Source: JAOAIV01 sp038849555
GTDB taxonomy: Archaea > Thermoproteota > Bathyarchaeia > Bathyarchaeales > Bathycorpusculaceae
Direction: 5' to 3'
Length of the DNA stretch: 33,723 nucleotides
Assembly (NCBI GenBank): GCA_038849555.1
Contig: JAWCMT010000014.1
Span: 1 to 33,723 of the forward strand
The notes below the pieces were generated by a model. It saw nothing but the letters and a program-made list of their open reading frames with translations, ran no database searches and was not told the origin of the DNA. The position numbers were made by a program, and so were the translations under genes. Below, one piece after another: positions 22,783-30,977 of the stretch; within the stretch, counting starts at the first letter, position 1; each line of letters begins with the position of its first letter.

Positions 22783-23613
22783 TCACTTCCTGAATTGACG
22801 TTGACTTACTATTCTAACGCATACATTAAGCACCAAAACTATTAAAATTAACACCAAAGCTGCACCCCAAGCTTGCGCCTGCAACTCTGCGGAGGGCTGC
22901 CTCGAGTTCAGAAACACTCTTAACGGAAGCGCGTCCATCGGCTGATTGAAGCCTTGGAAAAAGTAAGTGTTTCCCATAATCGTCAGCAAAATAGGCGCTG
23001 TTTCACCCGCAATTCTAGCAATTGAGAGGAGCATACCGGTAACTAGACCTTTCTCTGCTGTTGGAAGCACAACGCGAAGGATGGTTTTCCACCGGTGCAA
23101 ACCTAATGCCAAGGCTGCTTCGCGGACTGAGGTAGGCACAAGCTTCAATGATTCTTCTGTTGTCCTTGCTACTATGGGAATCATTATGAACGATAGCGCT
23201 ACGGCGCCTGCAAGCGGGGAGAAGCTGCCTGTTATGCCTACGACAACTATGCTGAAGGCTGTTATGCCCACTACTATGGAAGGGAACTCTGTGAGTATAT
23301 CGTTAATAGTTCGCATGGCTGAAGCGTACTTGTTGCCTCCGAATTCAGCTAAGTAGACGCCGGACATTACGCCTACTGGAACACCTATTAGGCTAGTTAA
23401 GCCAATCAGAATTAGGGTTCCTTGTATCGCTGGGCCTATGCCGCCTTCTAAGCCATTTGCTGTTAGAAAATGAAGACTAAATTGCGGCGCGCCTCGCGCA
23501 ATCACCTCAAAAATGATGCTTGCAAGAGGTATAACGGCTACAACAACGCATAGGAGGCAAAGAACATAAGCGATTTTATCCTTGAATTTCCTGAAACGAT
23601 AGGTACTTAGCAT
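22783..23613 (-). CDS. pstA: Phosphate ABC transporter permease PstA
   Basis: A 276-aa permease with six transmembrane helices. The EAA-like coupling loop appears as V-R-E-A-A-L-A-L-G-L-H-R-W-K-T-I, the segment that docks on PstB. G-I-G-P-A-I-Q-G-T-L and G-V-Y-L-A-E-F-G-G follow the PstA pattern. It starts 1 nt after the stop of pstC, so translation is coupled. Confidence 0.96.
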   Translation of the reverse strand: MLSTYRFRKFKDKIAYVLCLLCVVVAVIPLASIIFEVIARGAPQFSLHFLTANGLEGGIGPAIQGTLILIGLTSLIGVPVGVMSGVYLAEFGGNKYASAMRTINDILTEFPSIVVGITAFSIVVVGITGSFSPLAGAVALSFIMIPIVARTTEESLKLVPTSVREAALALGLHRWKTILRVVLPTAEKGLVTGMLLSIARIAGETAPILLTIMGNTYFFQGFNQPMDALPLRVFLNSRQPSAELQAQAWGAALVLILIVLVLNVCVRIVSQRQFRK

Positions 23614-23614
23614 T

Positions 23615-24556
23615 TTATTCTACTGCACCTCCCTTAACTTTTAAGACGCGACTAACCATTACGTGGGCGATTATGTTTATGAGAAGACTTATCAGCAGTA
23701 ACACTAAGCCTGCGCCCATGTAAGCAGATTTTTCCAGCGGTGTTGGCGCCTCCAAAAAGCCGTTAGCTATCAGCGAAGGCAATGTTTGTCCAGGCTGAAA
23801 TAACGATGCGGGCATGGCGTTTGGGCCGACGGCATTGCCTATAACCATTGTGACAGCCATCGTTTCGCCTATTGCGCGGCCCAAGCCGAGGATTATGGCG
23901 CCTAAAATTCCTGAGCGACCATAGCTTAGAACCCAGTGGCGTATTACTTCCCATTTTGTTGCACCGATGCCGTATGCGGCTTCTCTGATGGAATTAGGAA
24001 CTGCGCCGACAACTTCTCTGGAAACAGACGCAACAGTTGGAATAATCATTATTGCAAGGATTATGCCTGCAGTCAATAGGTCCAGTCCGAAAGGTGTTCC
24101 ACTAAAAATTGGAATCCACCCGAAGTGAGTGTTTAATGGCTTTTCAATGTAGTTTAGAACCCAGAAGCGGAGGACAAATAGCCCCCAGAGACCGAAGATG
24201 ACGCTTGGAACAGCCGCCAGCAGTTCGATTAGGTAGGAAACGGGCACGCGAATGGCTTTCGGCGACATTTCTACAAGGAAGATGGCTATTCCGAGGCTTA
24301 ATGGCACACCTATCGAAAGCGCAATGCTGGAAGTAACCAGTGTTCCAAGAATGTAGGGCAATACGCCAAAGGATTCTCTGCCTTCAACAGGGTTCCAGTG
24401 TATTCCAGTAAAGAAGCCAAAGCCAAATCGTTGCAGAACTATGGTCGAGCCTGTTGACAAAACGTATAGAGTAGCAAATAGAATAACTGCGGCTGAAGCT
24501 ACTAATACTCCCGCTGCAACTTTGAATACTGCGTCGCCAGTCACACTTATCTTCAT
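23615..24556 (-). CDS. pstC: Phosphate ABC transporter permease PstC
   Basis: A 313-aa permease with six helices and an N-terminal helix. F-V-L-P-Y-I-L-G-T-L-like text (G-V-L-P-Y-I-L-G-T-L), the loop I-R-E-A-A-Y-G-I-G-A-T-K-W-E-V-I and G-R-A-I-G-E-T-M-A-V are typical of PstC. It pairs with PstA to form the channel. It is separated from pstS by 67 nt that contain a terminator-like hairpin, while the genes after it are almost contiguous. Confidence 0.96.
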   Translation of the reverse strand: MKISVTGDAVFKVAAGVLVASAAVILFATLYVLSTGSTIVLQRFGFGFFTGIHWNPVEGRESFGVLPYILGTLVTSSIALSIGVPLSLGIAIFLVEMSPKAIRVPVSYLIELLAAVPSVIFGLWGLFVLRFWVLNYIEKPLNTHFGWIPIFSGTPFGLDLLTAGIILAIMIIPTVASVSREVVGAVPNSIREAAYGIGATKWEVIRHWVLSYGRSGILGAIILGLGRAIGETMAVTMVIGNAVGPNAMPASLFQPGQTLPSLIANGFLEAPTPLEKSAYMGAGLVLLLISLLINIIAHVMVSRVLKVKGGAVE

Positions 24557-24583
24557 TCTATCATTCTCCAGACCAGTAATAAC

Positions 24584-24615
24584 AAAAAAGTTGGGTATTA
24601 GGCAAACCTGCCTAA
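24584..24615 (-). terminator. Hairpin and T-run between pstS and pstC, possible partial terminator
   Basis: On the transcribed (minus) strand, TTAGGCA-GGTT-TGCCTAA forms a perfect 7-bp stem with a 4-nt loop (24598-24615), followed 8 nt later by TTTTTT (24584-24589). It lies just after the pstS stop and before pstC. It could end part of the transcripts, or protect the 3' end of a pstS-only mRNA, so that more binding protein than permease is made. Confidence 0.5.
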
Positions 24616-24623
24616 CTCAGCCA

Positions 24624-25892
24624 TTAAGATATTAACGGTTGCCCATTGAATGTTATTGACCGTATCGTTGCCTCGTTAAGCTGAACCAAGTTTGATGGCA
24701 GTGAAGCATACTGTAAGCCTGACGCAAGCTGCTGACCGTCATGTACCACGTACCAGAGGAAATCAACGAGCTGTCTTGCCTTGTCCAAGGTCATGCCAGG
24801 AATAACGTTGAGTTCTTTATACACAAGCAGGTATGTTGGTGTCACTATCGGGTAAGCTTGGCTTCCTGACGTGTTGAGGAGGCTTACTCCTGTCCAATCG
24901 CCACTTCCTGCGGGTAGCCCGCTTGTTGGAAGCGATTCAGCAGCGGCAGTTGTCGATGCAAGCGAGGGCAGCACAAAGTTTCCAGCAGGATTCTGGATTG
25001 CTGCTACTGGCATGTTGTTCTGTAGAGCATAGGCTAATTCAATGTAGCCTATTGCGTATTGTGTTTGGTTTACTGTAGCTGCGACATTGGCGTTTCCGCT
25101 CGCACCAACTGTTACGCCTGGCCATTGGACTGAAGTGCCGCTTCCCACTTGGCTATTCCACGCGGGGCTTACGGCGCTTAAGTATTTGGTGAACCAGTTA
25201 GTTGTGCCTGAACTGTCAGATCTGCGAACTTTGATTATATCCTGGTTTGGAAGCGTGATTGTCGGGTTCAAAGCGGCAATTGCCGGGTCGTTCCATTTAG
25301 TGATTGTGCCCAAGTAGATGTCTGCGATTATTGGGCCAGTCAATTTTAGCCCGCTGGGGACGCCTGGCAGATTGTAGGTTATCACTATTGCGCCTATGGT
25401 TTCTGGAATATGCAACGCGTTAGGGGCTGCCTCACGTTGAGAAGCGGTGAGCGCGGCATCTGTAGCTGCGAAGTCCACTGTTTTGCTTGTGAAGGCAGAT
25501 ATTCCGGCGCCGCTGCCAACGCCTTGATAGTTGATTTGAACATTTGTTCTAACCTGTGTAGTATAGTGCGATATTATGGCGTTGAGTAGTGGCTGCGGGA
25601 AAGTGGCGCCTGCGCCGTTAAGTGTTGCAGGGCCGGGGGTTGGCGTGGGTGTTGGAGTTGGGGTTGGAGTCGGCGTGGCTGTGGCGGTTGGTGTGGGAGT
25701 GACCGTAGGTGTTGGTGTGGCTGTAGCTGACGGTGTAGGTGAAGTTGTGGCTGTTGGAGTTGGCGTTAAAGTTGGCGTTGCGCTAGGCGAAGGAGATGGC
25801 TCTGATGCTGGTTGTGACAAGTACATGTAGCCTACTATGCCGATTACTATTATGGCTATGGCAACGATTGCTAAAGTCATTGTTTTATTCAT
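24624..25892 (-). CDS. pstS: Phosphate-binding protein PstS, membrane-tethered by a Thr-Pro linker
   Basis: A 422-aa solute-binding protein for the Pst importer. Residues 5-25 form an N-terminal transmembrane anchor. Residues about 30-88 are a linker of near-continuous Thr-Pro and Ser-Pro repeats, probably O-glycosylated and spanning the cell envelope. The binding domain starts at L-N-G-A-G-A-T-F-P-Q-P-L and includes Q-G-V-G-S-G-A-G-I, V-D-F-A-A-T-D-A and V-R-R-S-D-S-S-G-T-T-N, the phosphate-contacting loops of PstS. There is no lipobox Cys, so anchoring is by the helix. A TATATATA box at 25962-25969 gives a leader of about 45 nt. It is the first gene of the pst operon. Confidence 0.96.
   Translation of the reverse strand: MNKTMTLAIVAIAIIVIGIVGYMYLSQPASEPSPSPSATPTLTPTPTATTSPTPSATATPTPTVTPTPTATATPTPTPTPTPTPTPGPATLNGAGATFPQPLLNAIISHYTTQVRTNVQINYQGVGSGAGISAFTSKTVDFAATDAALTASQREAAPNALHIPETIGAIVITYNLPGVPSGLKLTGPIIADIYLGTITKWNDPAIAALNPTITLPNQDIIKVRRSDSSGTTNWFTKYLSAVSPAWNSQVGSGTSVQWPGVTVGASGNANVAATVNQTQYAIGYIELAYALQNNMPVAAIQNPAGNFVLPSLASTTAAAESLPTSGLPAGSGDWTGVSLLNTSGSQAYPIVTPTYLLVYKELNVIPGMTLDKARQLVDFLWYVVHDGQQLASGLQYASLPSNLVQLNEATIRSITFNGQPLIS
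25632..25802. repeat. Low-complexity codon repeat encoding the PstS Thr-Pro linker
   Basis: An imperfect tandem array of 6-nt units (plus-strand GTTGGN variants) that encode alternating Thr-Pro or Ser-Pro. It explains the long antisense open frame of Gly-Val repeats here. Replication slippage would change linker length in 6-nt steps without frameshift. Confidence 0.8.
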
Positions 25893-25960
25893 TTTTCCTT
25901 TACTTCTCCATTGATTTTCATGATCGTCTTTTTCGAGTAGGCGATACGCAACTTTTGATT

Positions 25961-26017
25961 ATATATATTCTCCCAATAGTCATTATATACTATATAGAAA
26001 TAATTTTTATCTATAGT
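25961..26017. promoter_or_regulatory. Divergent promoter of the pst operon and the AbrB-PhoU gene
   Basis: Two TATA-like boxes lie back to back: TATATATA (25962-25969) for pstS and TATATA (25985-25990) for the AbrB-PhoU gene. Around the second are nested A/T-rich inverted repeats: CTATATAG (25990-25997), ACTATA (25989-25994) with TATAGT (26012-26017), and ATAGA (25994-25998) with TCTAT (26010-26014). These are plausible operator sites for the AbrB-type DNA-binding domain encoded next to them. Confidence 0.45.
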
Positions 26018-26045
26018 GATATTTATCAATAAAGAGGCAATAAAG

Positions 26046-27095
26046 ATGAGCAGTGCTTCTTCAACACGGCATGATGAAACGAGAAAATTACAGGTAACCG
26101 GTGGCTCCACTTACATACTCTCTTTACCTAAACGGTGGATCACGCAAAATCAGCTTACAAAAGGAAGCGTCTTGCTAGTTCACGAAGAAGATGATGGATC
26201 TCTTTCAATTATTCCATCAAAACTTAAGAAACTTGAAAAAGAAGACGAGGCGTTAATACGTGTTTCCTCAGCTGAGTCGCCAGAGTCTGTAACAAGAAAA
26301 ACAGTTGCAGCCTACCTGGTGGGCTACAATATTCTTCATATAAAAGCTCAAGGTCAGCAACAGCTACCGTCAAAGTTAAGGAATTACCTAAAGAATTTTG
26401 CAAGACACTTCTTAGTGGGCACAGAAATCGTAACAGACACGCCTACGGATCTTGTTTTGCAGGTTCTGCTCAACTATCCTGAGCTTTCCGTCCAAAGCGC
26501 ATTACGAAGGATGGCGATTATTACCTCTTCAATGCACAAGGACGCTATGACTGCGTTCAAGAGTTTGGATCACGCCGCAGCGAAAGCTGTAATCGAAACA
26601 GACAACGAAGTAGACCGATTCAACCTCTACATAATACGTCTGCTCAAACTAGCCGTAGCAAATCCCATAATTCTAAAAGAAGTCGGCTTAAGGAATACTA
26701 AAAATTGTCTTGGGTATCGGCTTATAACAAAAGCTGTCGAAAGAACAGCAGATCACGCAACAAAAATTGCAGAGAACACTCTTCTACTCAAGGAAAAACC
26801 AAGCAGCGAACTCGTTGAAAAGATAGAAAAAATGAGCGCGCTTGCGGTTTTAATGTTTGAAAATTCTTTGGAAGCACTCTTCAGAGGCGACTTCAACTTG
26901 GCTGAGACAGTGATTGAAAAAATAACCCAAATTATAAAACTAGAAAAAGAGGCTACACTCGCCTCTCATAACGTTAGTATTGAAGAAATCGCCAGTTTAA
27001 GCTTGCTTATCGAAAGCGTACGCAGAACAGCGGAATACGCCAGCGACATCGCAGAGGTAGTGCTCAATTTGAACGTAGACTCAGTAATAAGATGA
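26046..27095 (+). CDS. AbrB/SpoVT-domain PhoU fusion, phosphate uptake regulator
   Basis: A 349-aa protein. Residues about 10-55 form an AbrB/MazE-type swapped-hairpin domain (R-K-L-Q-V-T-G-G-S-T-Y-I-L-S-L-P-K-R-W, then L-T-K-G-S-V-L), a DNA-binding fold. The rest is two PhoU-like helical repeats with E-T-D-N-E-V-D-R and E-R-T-A-D-H-A-T-K-I-A, and R-R-T-A-E-Y-A-S-D-I-A-E at the end. This architecture is common in archaea and likely couples phosphate status, sensed through PhoU contacts, to transcription. I chose the ATG at 26046 with GAGG 8 nt upstream over a GTG at 26016, which lies at the expected transcription start. It is divergent from pstS, its probable target. Confidence 0.9.
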   Translation: MSSASSTRHDETRKLQVTGGSTYILSLPKRWITQNQLTKGSVLLVHEEDDGSLSIIPSKLKKLEKEDEALIRVSSAESPESVTRKTVAAYLVGYNILHIKAQGQQQLPSKLRNYLKNFARHFLVGTEIVTDTPTDLVLQVLLNYPELSVQSALRRMAIITSSMHKDAMTAFKSLDHAAAKAVIETDNEVDRFNLYIIRLLKLAVANPIILKEVGLRNTKNCLGYRLITKAVERTADHATKIAENTLLLKEKPSSELVEKIEKMSALAVLMFENSLEALFRGDFNLAETVIEKITQIIKLEKEATLASHNVSIEEIASLSLLIESVRRTAEYASDIAEVVLNLNVDSVIR

Positions 27096-27197
27096 ACCAT
27101 TGCAAAGCTACAGGCACTCAAGCCGCCAAGCTAAAATTGAGCCCCCTTTAAAAAGAAAAGAGAAGCAGGTTTATAGCACCTAAACGCAGTTGTTTAG

Positions 27198-28070
27198 TTA
27201 GTTTTTAGGCGCTGCCTTCTCCACGGCGCTGTTTAAGCTCAGCATTTCCATGTGGGCCTTTCTAATCAAGTCTGCAATGGTTTCTTTGGATGGCACAGCG
27301 GCGTTCAGCGCAAGCGCATAGGCTTTCTGATGGGCAAGCTGCAGCAGGGTGGTTATGTTCTCCGCTGTCGGGTAAGCTATGCCTAAGGATAAAGCGAATG
27401 CTTCGCCGTGGCTCTGCTCTAAACTTTTGCGTGTTGCGTCAATGTCGATTTTGAGCTGCTCGCCTTCTATCAATAGACCTTCATCCAAAATTACCTTCAT
27501 CGATAAGCCTGCTTCAACCGCTTTAATTCCAAGCTTTGACAGGACGCTTGCAAGCCTCTCCGAGATAGGTTCGCCCTTTTTAACCACAAGCGTGTCTTTA
27601 CTTATCCAAACGCTACCAGACTCGATTCTAGTGGGTAAGCCAACAGCGTTCAGCTGGCTTATTATTGGACCTGGCGGCTGTCCAGTGTTTCCAGCGGGGA
27701 TAACAACGTCCATGGCGGCGATGTCGCCGGCCTTGGCAATCGTCTTGACTTTGCCGCGCTCAAGAAGAAGAGCCAACTTGAACGGGTTGAGGTTCGTGAA
27801 TAAAAAGAGGTTGGGGCCTTCTAAATACTTCTCAAGCTGTTTCAAGTCTTCACGATTAGTGCTTTCAATGGCAATTCTCGTTAACGTATTCTTTAAGACT
27901 TTCATGTAAACTTTGCCAGCTAAACTTTTCTTCAGTTCTTGAAGTTGCGTGGCGCGAACTTTTTGCAAACTAGCGATGCCTAACGCTTTGTATTCCATCA
28001 GCAAAGTCTTTATTGCGTCGATTTCGCCGGTTTTTTCTTCTAATACTTGTTGGGAAGGCATATGCGTCAA
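27198..28070 (-). CDS. Large ribosomal subunit protein uL10 (P0)
   Basis: A 290-aa archaeal uL10, which anchors bL12/P1 dimers at the stalk base. The N-terminal rRNA-binding domain (L-Q-K-V-R-A-T-Q-L-Q-E-L-K) and the archaeal insertion domain with P-A-G-N-T-G-Q-P-P-G-P-I are present, followed by helices that bind stalk dimers. The protein stops at V-E-K-A-A-P-K-N and lacks the acidic tail ending G-L-G-A-L-F usual in archaeal P0. No L12 gene follows; the next gene is the convergent AbrB-PhoU. The start ATG at 28070 is 5 nt after the uL1 stop. Confidence 0.95.
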   Translation of the reverse strand: MTHMPSQQVLEEKTGEIDAIKTLLMEYKALGIASLQKVRATQLQELKKSLAGKVYMKVLKNTLTRIAIESTNREDLKQLEKYLEGPNLFLFTNLNPFKLALLLERGKVKTIAKAGDIAAMDVVIPAGNTGQPPGPIISQLNAVGLPTRIESGSVWISKDTLVVKKGEPISERLASVLSKLGIKAVEAGLSMKVILDEGLLIEGEQLKIDIDATRKSLEQSHGEAFALSLGIAYPTAENITTLLQLAHQKAYALALNAAVPSKETIADLIRKAHMEMLSLNSAVEKAAPKN

Positions 28071-28075
28071 CTCTG

Positions 28076-28726
28076 TTAAGGAGTAATCTTTACTGGTTCA
28101 CCCATTGAGGCTTTTATGTAAGCCACTTTGACGTGTTTGAGGCCTCGCTTAAGTTTTCCTTCAACAACCCTTAAGACGGCTTGAATATTATCGACAAGCG
28201 CGTCGTCTGTCATGTCTGCTGTACCAACTGGACATTGAATTATAGGCTGGTTGCGCATCTTAACAACCACCGTCTTGCGTTGCCGAAGTATCAAGCCTGC
28301 AATGTCTGCGTTGGGCGGAACAGGCACAGGCAGCTTTCCCCTTGGACCTAAAACGGGCCCTAAAATCTTGCCGACAAGCGGCATCAGCGGAGCCTCGGAA
28401 ATAAAAACGTCATAATCACAGGCTATTTTCCGCAGCTCTTTTTTCTTCCCAGCTAGCGCTTCAAGGTCGGGCTTTTCAAGGACGAGCTCTGCCTTGGCGT
28501 TTCTTGCTTTAAGCGCTAACTCGCCAGAGGCAATTACGCATATTTTATTTGGTTTTCCCGTGGCGTGGGGAAGCTCGAGAACCTGCTGAATTTTGCCTTC
28601 TGGAGCTTTCATGTCAACTTCTTTGAGGTTTAGAATCAACTCTATTGTTTGCGTGAATTTTTTCTCGCCAGATTTTGCTTTTGCCTCTTTAACGGCGTCT
28701 AACAGCGATTTCTTGTCTAAGGGCAT
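28076..28726 (-). CDS. Large ribosomal subunit protein uL1
   Basis: A 216-aa uL1 protein of the L1 stalk, which binds 23S rRNA and in many archaea represses its own operon by binding the mRNA. The L1 signature region appears as L-G-P-R-G-K-L-P-V-P-V-P-P-N-A-D, and F-I-S-E-A-P-L-M-P-L-V-G-K-I-L-G-P-V-L-G precedes it. The gene lies between uL11 (53 nt upstream) and uL10 (5 nt downstream). Confidence 0.97.
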   Translation of the reverse strand: MPLDKKSLLDAVKEAKAKSGEKKFTQTIELILNLKEVDMKAPEGKIQQVLELPHATGKPNKICVIASGELALKARNAKAELVLEKPDLEALAGKKKELRKIACDYDVFISEAPLMPLVGKILGPVLGPRGKLPVPVPPNADIAGLILRQRKTVVVKMRNQPIIQCPVGTADMTDDALVDNIQAVLRVVEGKLKRGLKHVKVAYIKASMGEPVKITP

Positions 28727-28779
28727 CTTTTGAGCCTCGTGCCAATGATGAGACAGAACCCAATTATAAAAATATTCGC

Positions 28780-29274
28780 TTATTCTTCGCCTTTACTGAA
28801 TAATTCCGCGTATTTGCCTTCGTCGATTTCCGCTTGCACTTCCCGCGGGTCTTTGCCCTCAACCGTAACGCCCATGCTAACACAGGTGCCTAGAACTTCC
28901 TTCGCAGCTCCCTTCAGAGTTGACGCCAACAGTTCCTGACGCTTTATTTTTGCTATGCGGAGCACTTGCTCCATGGCAAGGTTTCCTACTTTCGTTGTGC
29001 TAGGCGTTCCTGAGCCTTTCTCGATTTTCAATTCGCTTACGATCAGCGCTGAAGTCGTTGGTGTTCCAACTGTAACCTCGAAGGTTTTGTTTTCAACATC
29101 CACTGCCACTTTCACTGGAACCTTCATGCCAGCGTAATCTTTGGTAAGCTCATTTATCTTGTTCACAACAGCCATTGTGTTAATGCCTAAAGGCCCAAGT
29201 GCAGGTCCCAGTGGTGGCCCCGCGGTTGCTTGTCCTCCGCTTACGAGTAATTCTACAATTTTTTTCTCAGCCAT
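28780..29274 (-). CDS. Large ribosomal subunit protein uL11
   Basis: A 164-aa uL11, which binds the GTPase-associated centre of 23S rRNA. It has the N-terminal G-G-Q-A-T-A-G-P-P-L-G-P-A-L-G-P-L-G-I-N motif and the C-terminal domain ending in V-L-G-T-C-V-S-M-G-V-T-V-E-G. Its start overlaps the stop of the Spt5 gene, so translation is coupled. Confidence 0.97.
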   Translation of the reverse strand: MAEKKIVELLVSGGQATAGPPLGPALGPLGINTMAVVNKINELTKDYAGMKVPVKVAVDVENKTFEVTVGTPTTSALIVSELKIEKGSGTPSTTKVGNLAMEQVLRIAKIKRQELLASTLKGAAKEVLGTCVSMGVTVEGKDPREVQAEIDEGKYAELFSKGEE

Positions 29275-29762
29275 TATGCTTCACCAGCCTTTTTTGCTCT
29301 TTCAACTAGTTTAACGTAGTCTGAATGAACTGTGATGGGCAAGGTAAACGTGGCTTCCAACAGCTCAAGCGTAACCTCGCCCTTAGACTTATCTAACCGC
29401 GTAATTTTCGCGCGCATGCCCTTGAATGGGCCGCCCGTTATCTCCACAACATCGTCTTCATTCAAATCTTCAAGAACAGGCTTTCGGATGATGTAACGCT
29501 CAATTTCAGAAAAGTTTACCAAGCCGGGAATACGCGAGCGCACATGCCTTATGCCTGCTATGGCTTCCTCCACGAAGTGCGGGCCGTCAGCCTCAACGAA
29601 AACGTAGCCTTTTAGCGCTTCAGGAACAAGAATAGCCTTAATGGGAATATGCTCCATTTCCACTTTTGCCGCTACAAGCCTTGCAACATTACGCTCTTGC
29701 CCCGTGGTTGTTTTAACCACGAAAATTTTCGCCTGCGGCTGCTCTTCGGTTTTTTTCTCCAT
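29274..29762 (-). CDS. spt5: Transcription elongation factor Spt5 (NusG homologue)
   Basis: A 162-aa archaeal Spt5. The N-terminal NGN domain (K-I-F-V-V-K-T-T-T-G-Q-E-R-N-V-A, then G-Y-V-F-V-E) binds the RNA polymerase clamp with Spt4. The C-terminal KOW domain has V-E-I-T-G-G-P-F-K-G-M-R-A-K-I. An N-terminal extension of about 10 residues is Glu/Lys-rich. It lies 13 nt after secE and overlaps uL11, the standard archaeal order. Confidence 0.96.
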   Translation of the reverse strand: MEKKTEEQPQAKIFVVKTTTGQERNVARLVAAKVEMEHIPIKAILVPEALKGYVFVEADGPHFVEEAIAGIRHVRSRIPGLVNFSEIERYIIRKPVLEDLNEDDVVEITGGPFKGMRAKITRLDKSKGEVTLELLEATFTLPITVHSDYVKLVERAKKAGEA

Positions 29763-29775
29763 ACAGCTCTTCCTT

Positions 29776-29964
29776 CTATGAGGCAGGTACGGCTGTGGCG
29801 CCGCCTAAGGCGAAAGAAAGCAACTTAATTATGAACCCAATTAGGCCGATGGCGCCTATACCTAGAAAGCTAATTTTCAGCGATAGCCAAAGCTCATCTT
29901 TCCCCGGTTTCACGGCTAACTTTAAGGTTCTCGCGCACTGGGATAGAAACGATTTTACGCCCAT
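29776..29964 (-). CDS. secE: Protein translocase subunit SecE (Sec61 gamma)
   Basis: A 62-aa single-span membrane protein. An amphipathic N-terminal helix (S-F-L-S-Q-C-A-R-T-L-K-L-A-V-K-P) precedes a K-P-G-K-D-E-L-W-L-S-L-K segment and a transmembrane helix with G-I-G-A-I-G-L-I-G-F-I-I-K, the conserved SecE/Sec61-gamma pattern that clamps SecY. It heads the operon with Spt5 and the ribosomal proteins. Confidence 0.92.
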   Translation of the reverse strand: MGVKSFLSQCARTLKLAVKPGKDELWLSLKISFLGIGAIGLIGFIIKLLSFALGGATAVPAS

Positions 29965-30049
29965 ATTTACCGCACACTCAAGATTTCATTAAGGAATAAT
30001 AAACGTTACTGTAATTCTTGAGGTTTAAAAGCTAACTGCGGCGGAATTA

Positions 30050-30874
30050 TTAAATTTTCTTATACGGAAGACCGATTTCCTGCAGCGCTGCGAGCAGCTG
30101 CGGCTTGTCTGCGCTTTTTATTCCCTTCCAATCGAGAACCGCAGACTCCACAGGCTCCAATGTCTTCTCGAGGCATTGGCGGAGCATTGCAGCGTCAACC
30201 ACTGAAACCGCGTATTTGGGGATTATATGACCGAAAATGGTTTCTTCGTCCAAAGCCATGCGGGTGAACCTTTCATTGTAATGTGTGCCGCCTATGCCGA
30301 GAACCGCCTTTTTCTCGGAAACGCCGAATTTGCCGATAGCCGAAATCGCAGCATGCGCCACGGCTTCAGCGGCTCGCTGGTCACGCCATTGCTGCGGGGA
30401 ACTGCCCAACTCCACAAACATTGCGGGCGCGTTAAGCGATGGCCCATGATGGGTGCATTCATAGCTTACCTCGTACTCGAGCTTCATGCCTTCCTTGAAG
30501 TAGGAAAGCGCCTTTAACGCGTCGTGCATGGCGGCTGCTGGCGCGACGGAGACTTGCCTGGGTAAACCGCCAAATTCAGCTGCACCCAGGTTGCCGGGTG
30601 TGTGAACCGAAAGTGTGGGTTTGCCGCTTGTGCTACTATGCCGCGAGATGAAAAGGATTAAGCTTGGGTTAGGGAAGCTGTTGGTTAGGTACTGCGCGTT
30701 TATTGATTCCTCGCCGAGTATTATGAGGTTAACTTCGTTTCTGTTTACAATTGCCGAGTAAATGGGGTTTCCCTGGAAGGTTTGGCCAGTCGGCTTGAAG
30801 GGATAGTGCTCCAGAACTTGCCTTGTTATTGTTAAGCTTGCTATGTCTTTAAGTGAAGCCACAAGCAGTATCAT
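30050..30874 (-). CDS. dtdA: D-aminoacyl-tRNA deacylase DtdA (DTD2/GEK1 type)
   Basis: A 274-aa archaeal/plant-type deacylase that removes D-amino acids wrongly charged on tRNA. Diagnostic text includes S-R-H-S-S-T-S-G-K-P-T-L-S-V-H-T-P-G-N, Y-E-C-T-H-H-G-P-S-L and G-I-G-G-T-H-Y-N-E-R-F-T; the His residues are the proposed zinc/catalytic positions. Its length matches the family. It is divergent from the carbamoyltransferase gene. Confidence 0.95.
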   Translation of the reverse strand: MILLVASLKDIASLTITRQVLEHYPFKPTGQTFQGNPIYSAIVNRNEVNLIILGEESINAQYLTNSFPNPSLILFISRHSSTSGKPTLSVHTPGNLGAAEFGGLPRQVSVAPAAAMHDALKALSYFKEGMKLEYEVSYECTHHGPSLNAPAMFVELGSSPQQWRDQRAAEAVAHAAISAIGKFGVSEKKAVLGIGGTHYNERFTRMALDEETIFGHIIPKYAVSVVDAAMLRQCLEKTLEPVESAVLDWKGIKSADKPQLLAALQEIGLPYKKI

Positions 30875-30977
30875 GCGGGAGCCTTCGCATTAAAGACGCC
30901 GCTTATAGAGAAAAAGGTTTCCATAAAGCTTATTTGTCGAACGCGACTTCAACTTTTCTGCGAGAGACGAGGGAAAA

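Noticed and set aside
25632..25802. Possible CRISPR array because of tandem repetition
   Set aside because: The units are 6 nt and continuous, without spacers, and encode the PstS linker. No array of about 30-nt repeats was seen anywhere in the window.
25576..25830. Plus-strand ORF with long Gly-Val repeats
   Set aside because: It is the antisense of the PstS Thr-Pro linker repeat, which is clearly the coding strand.
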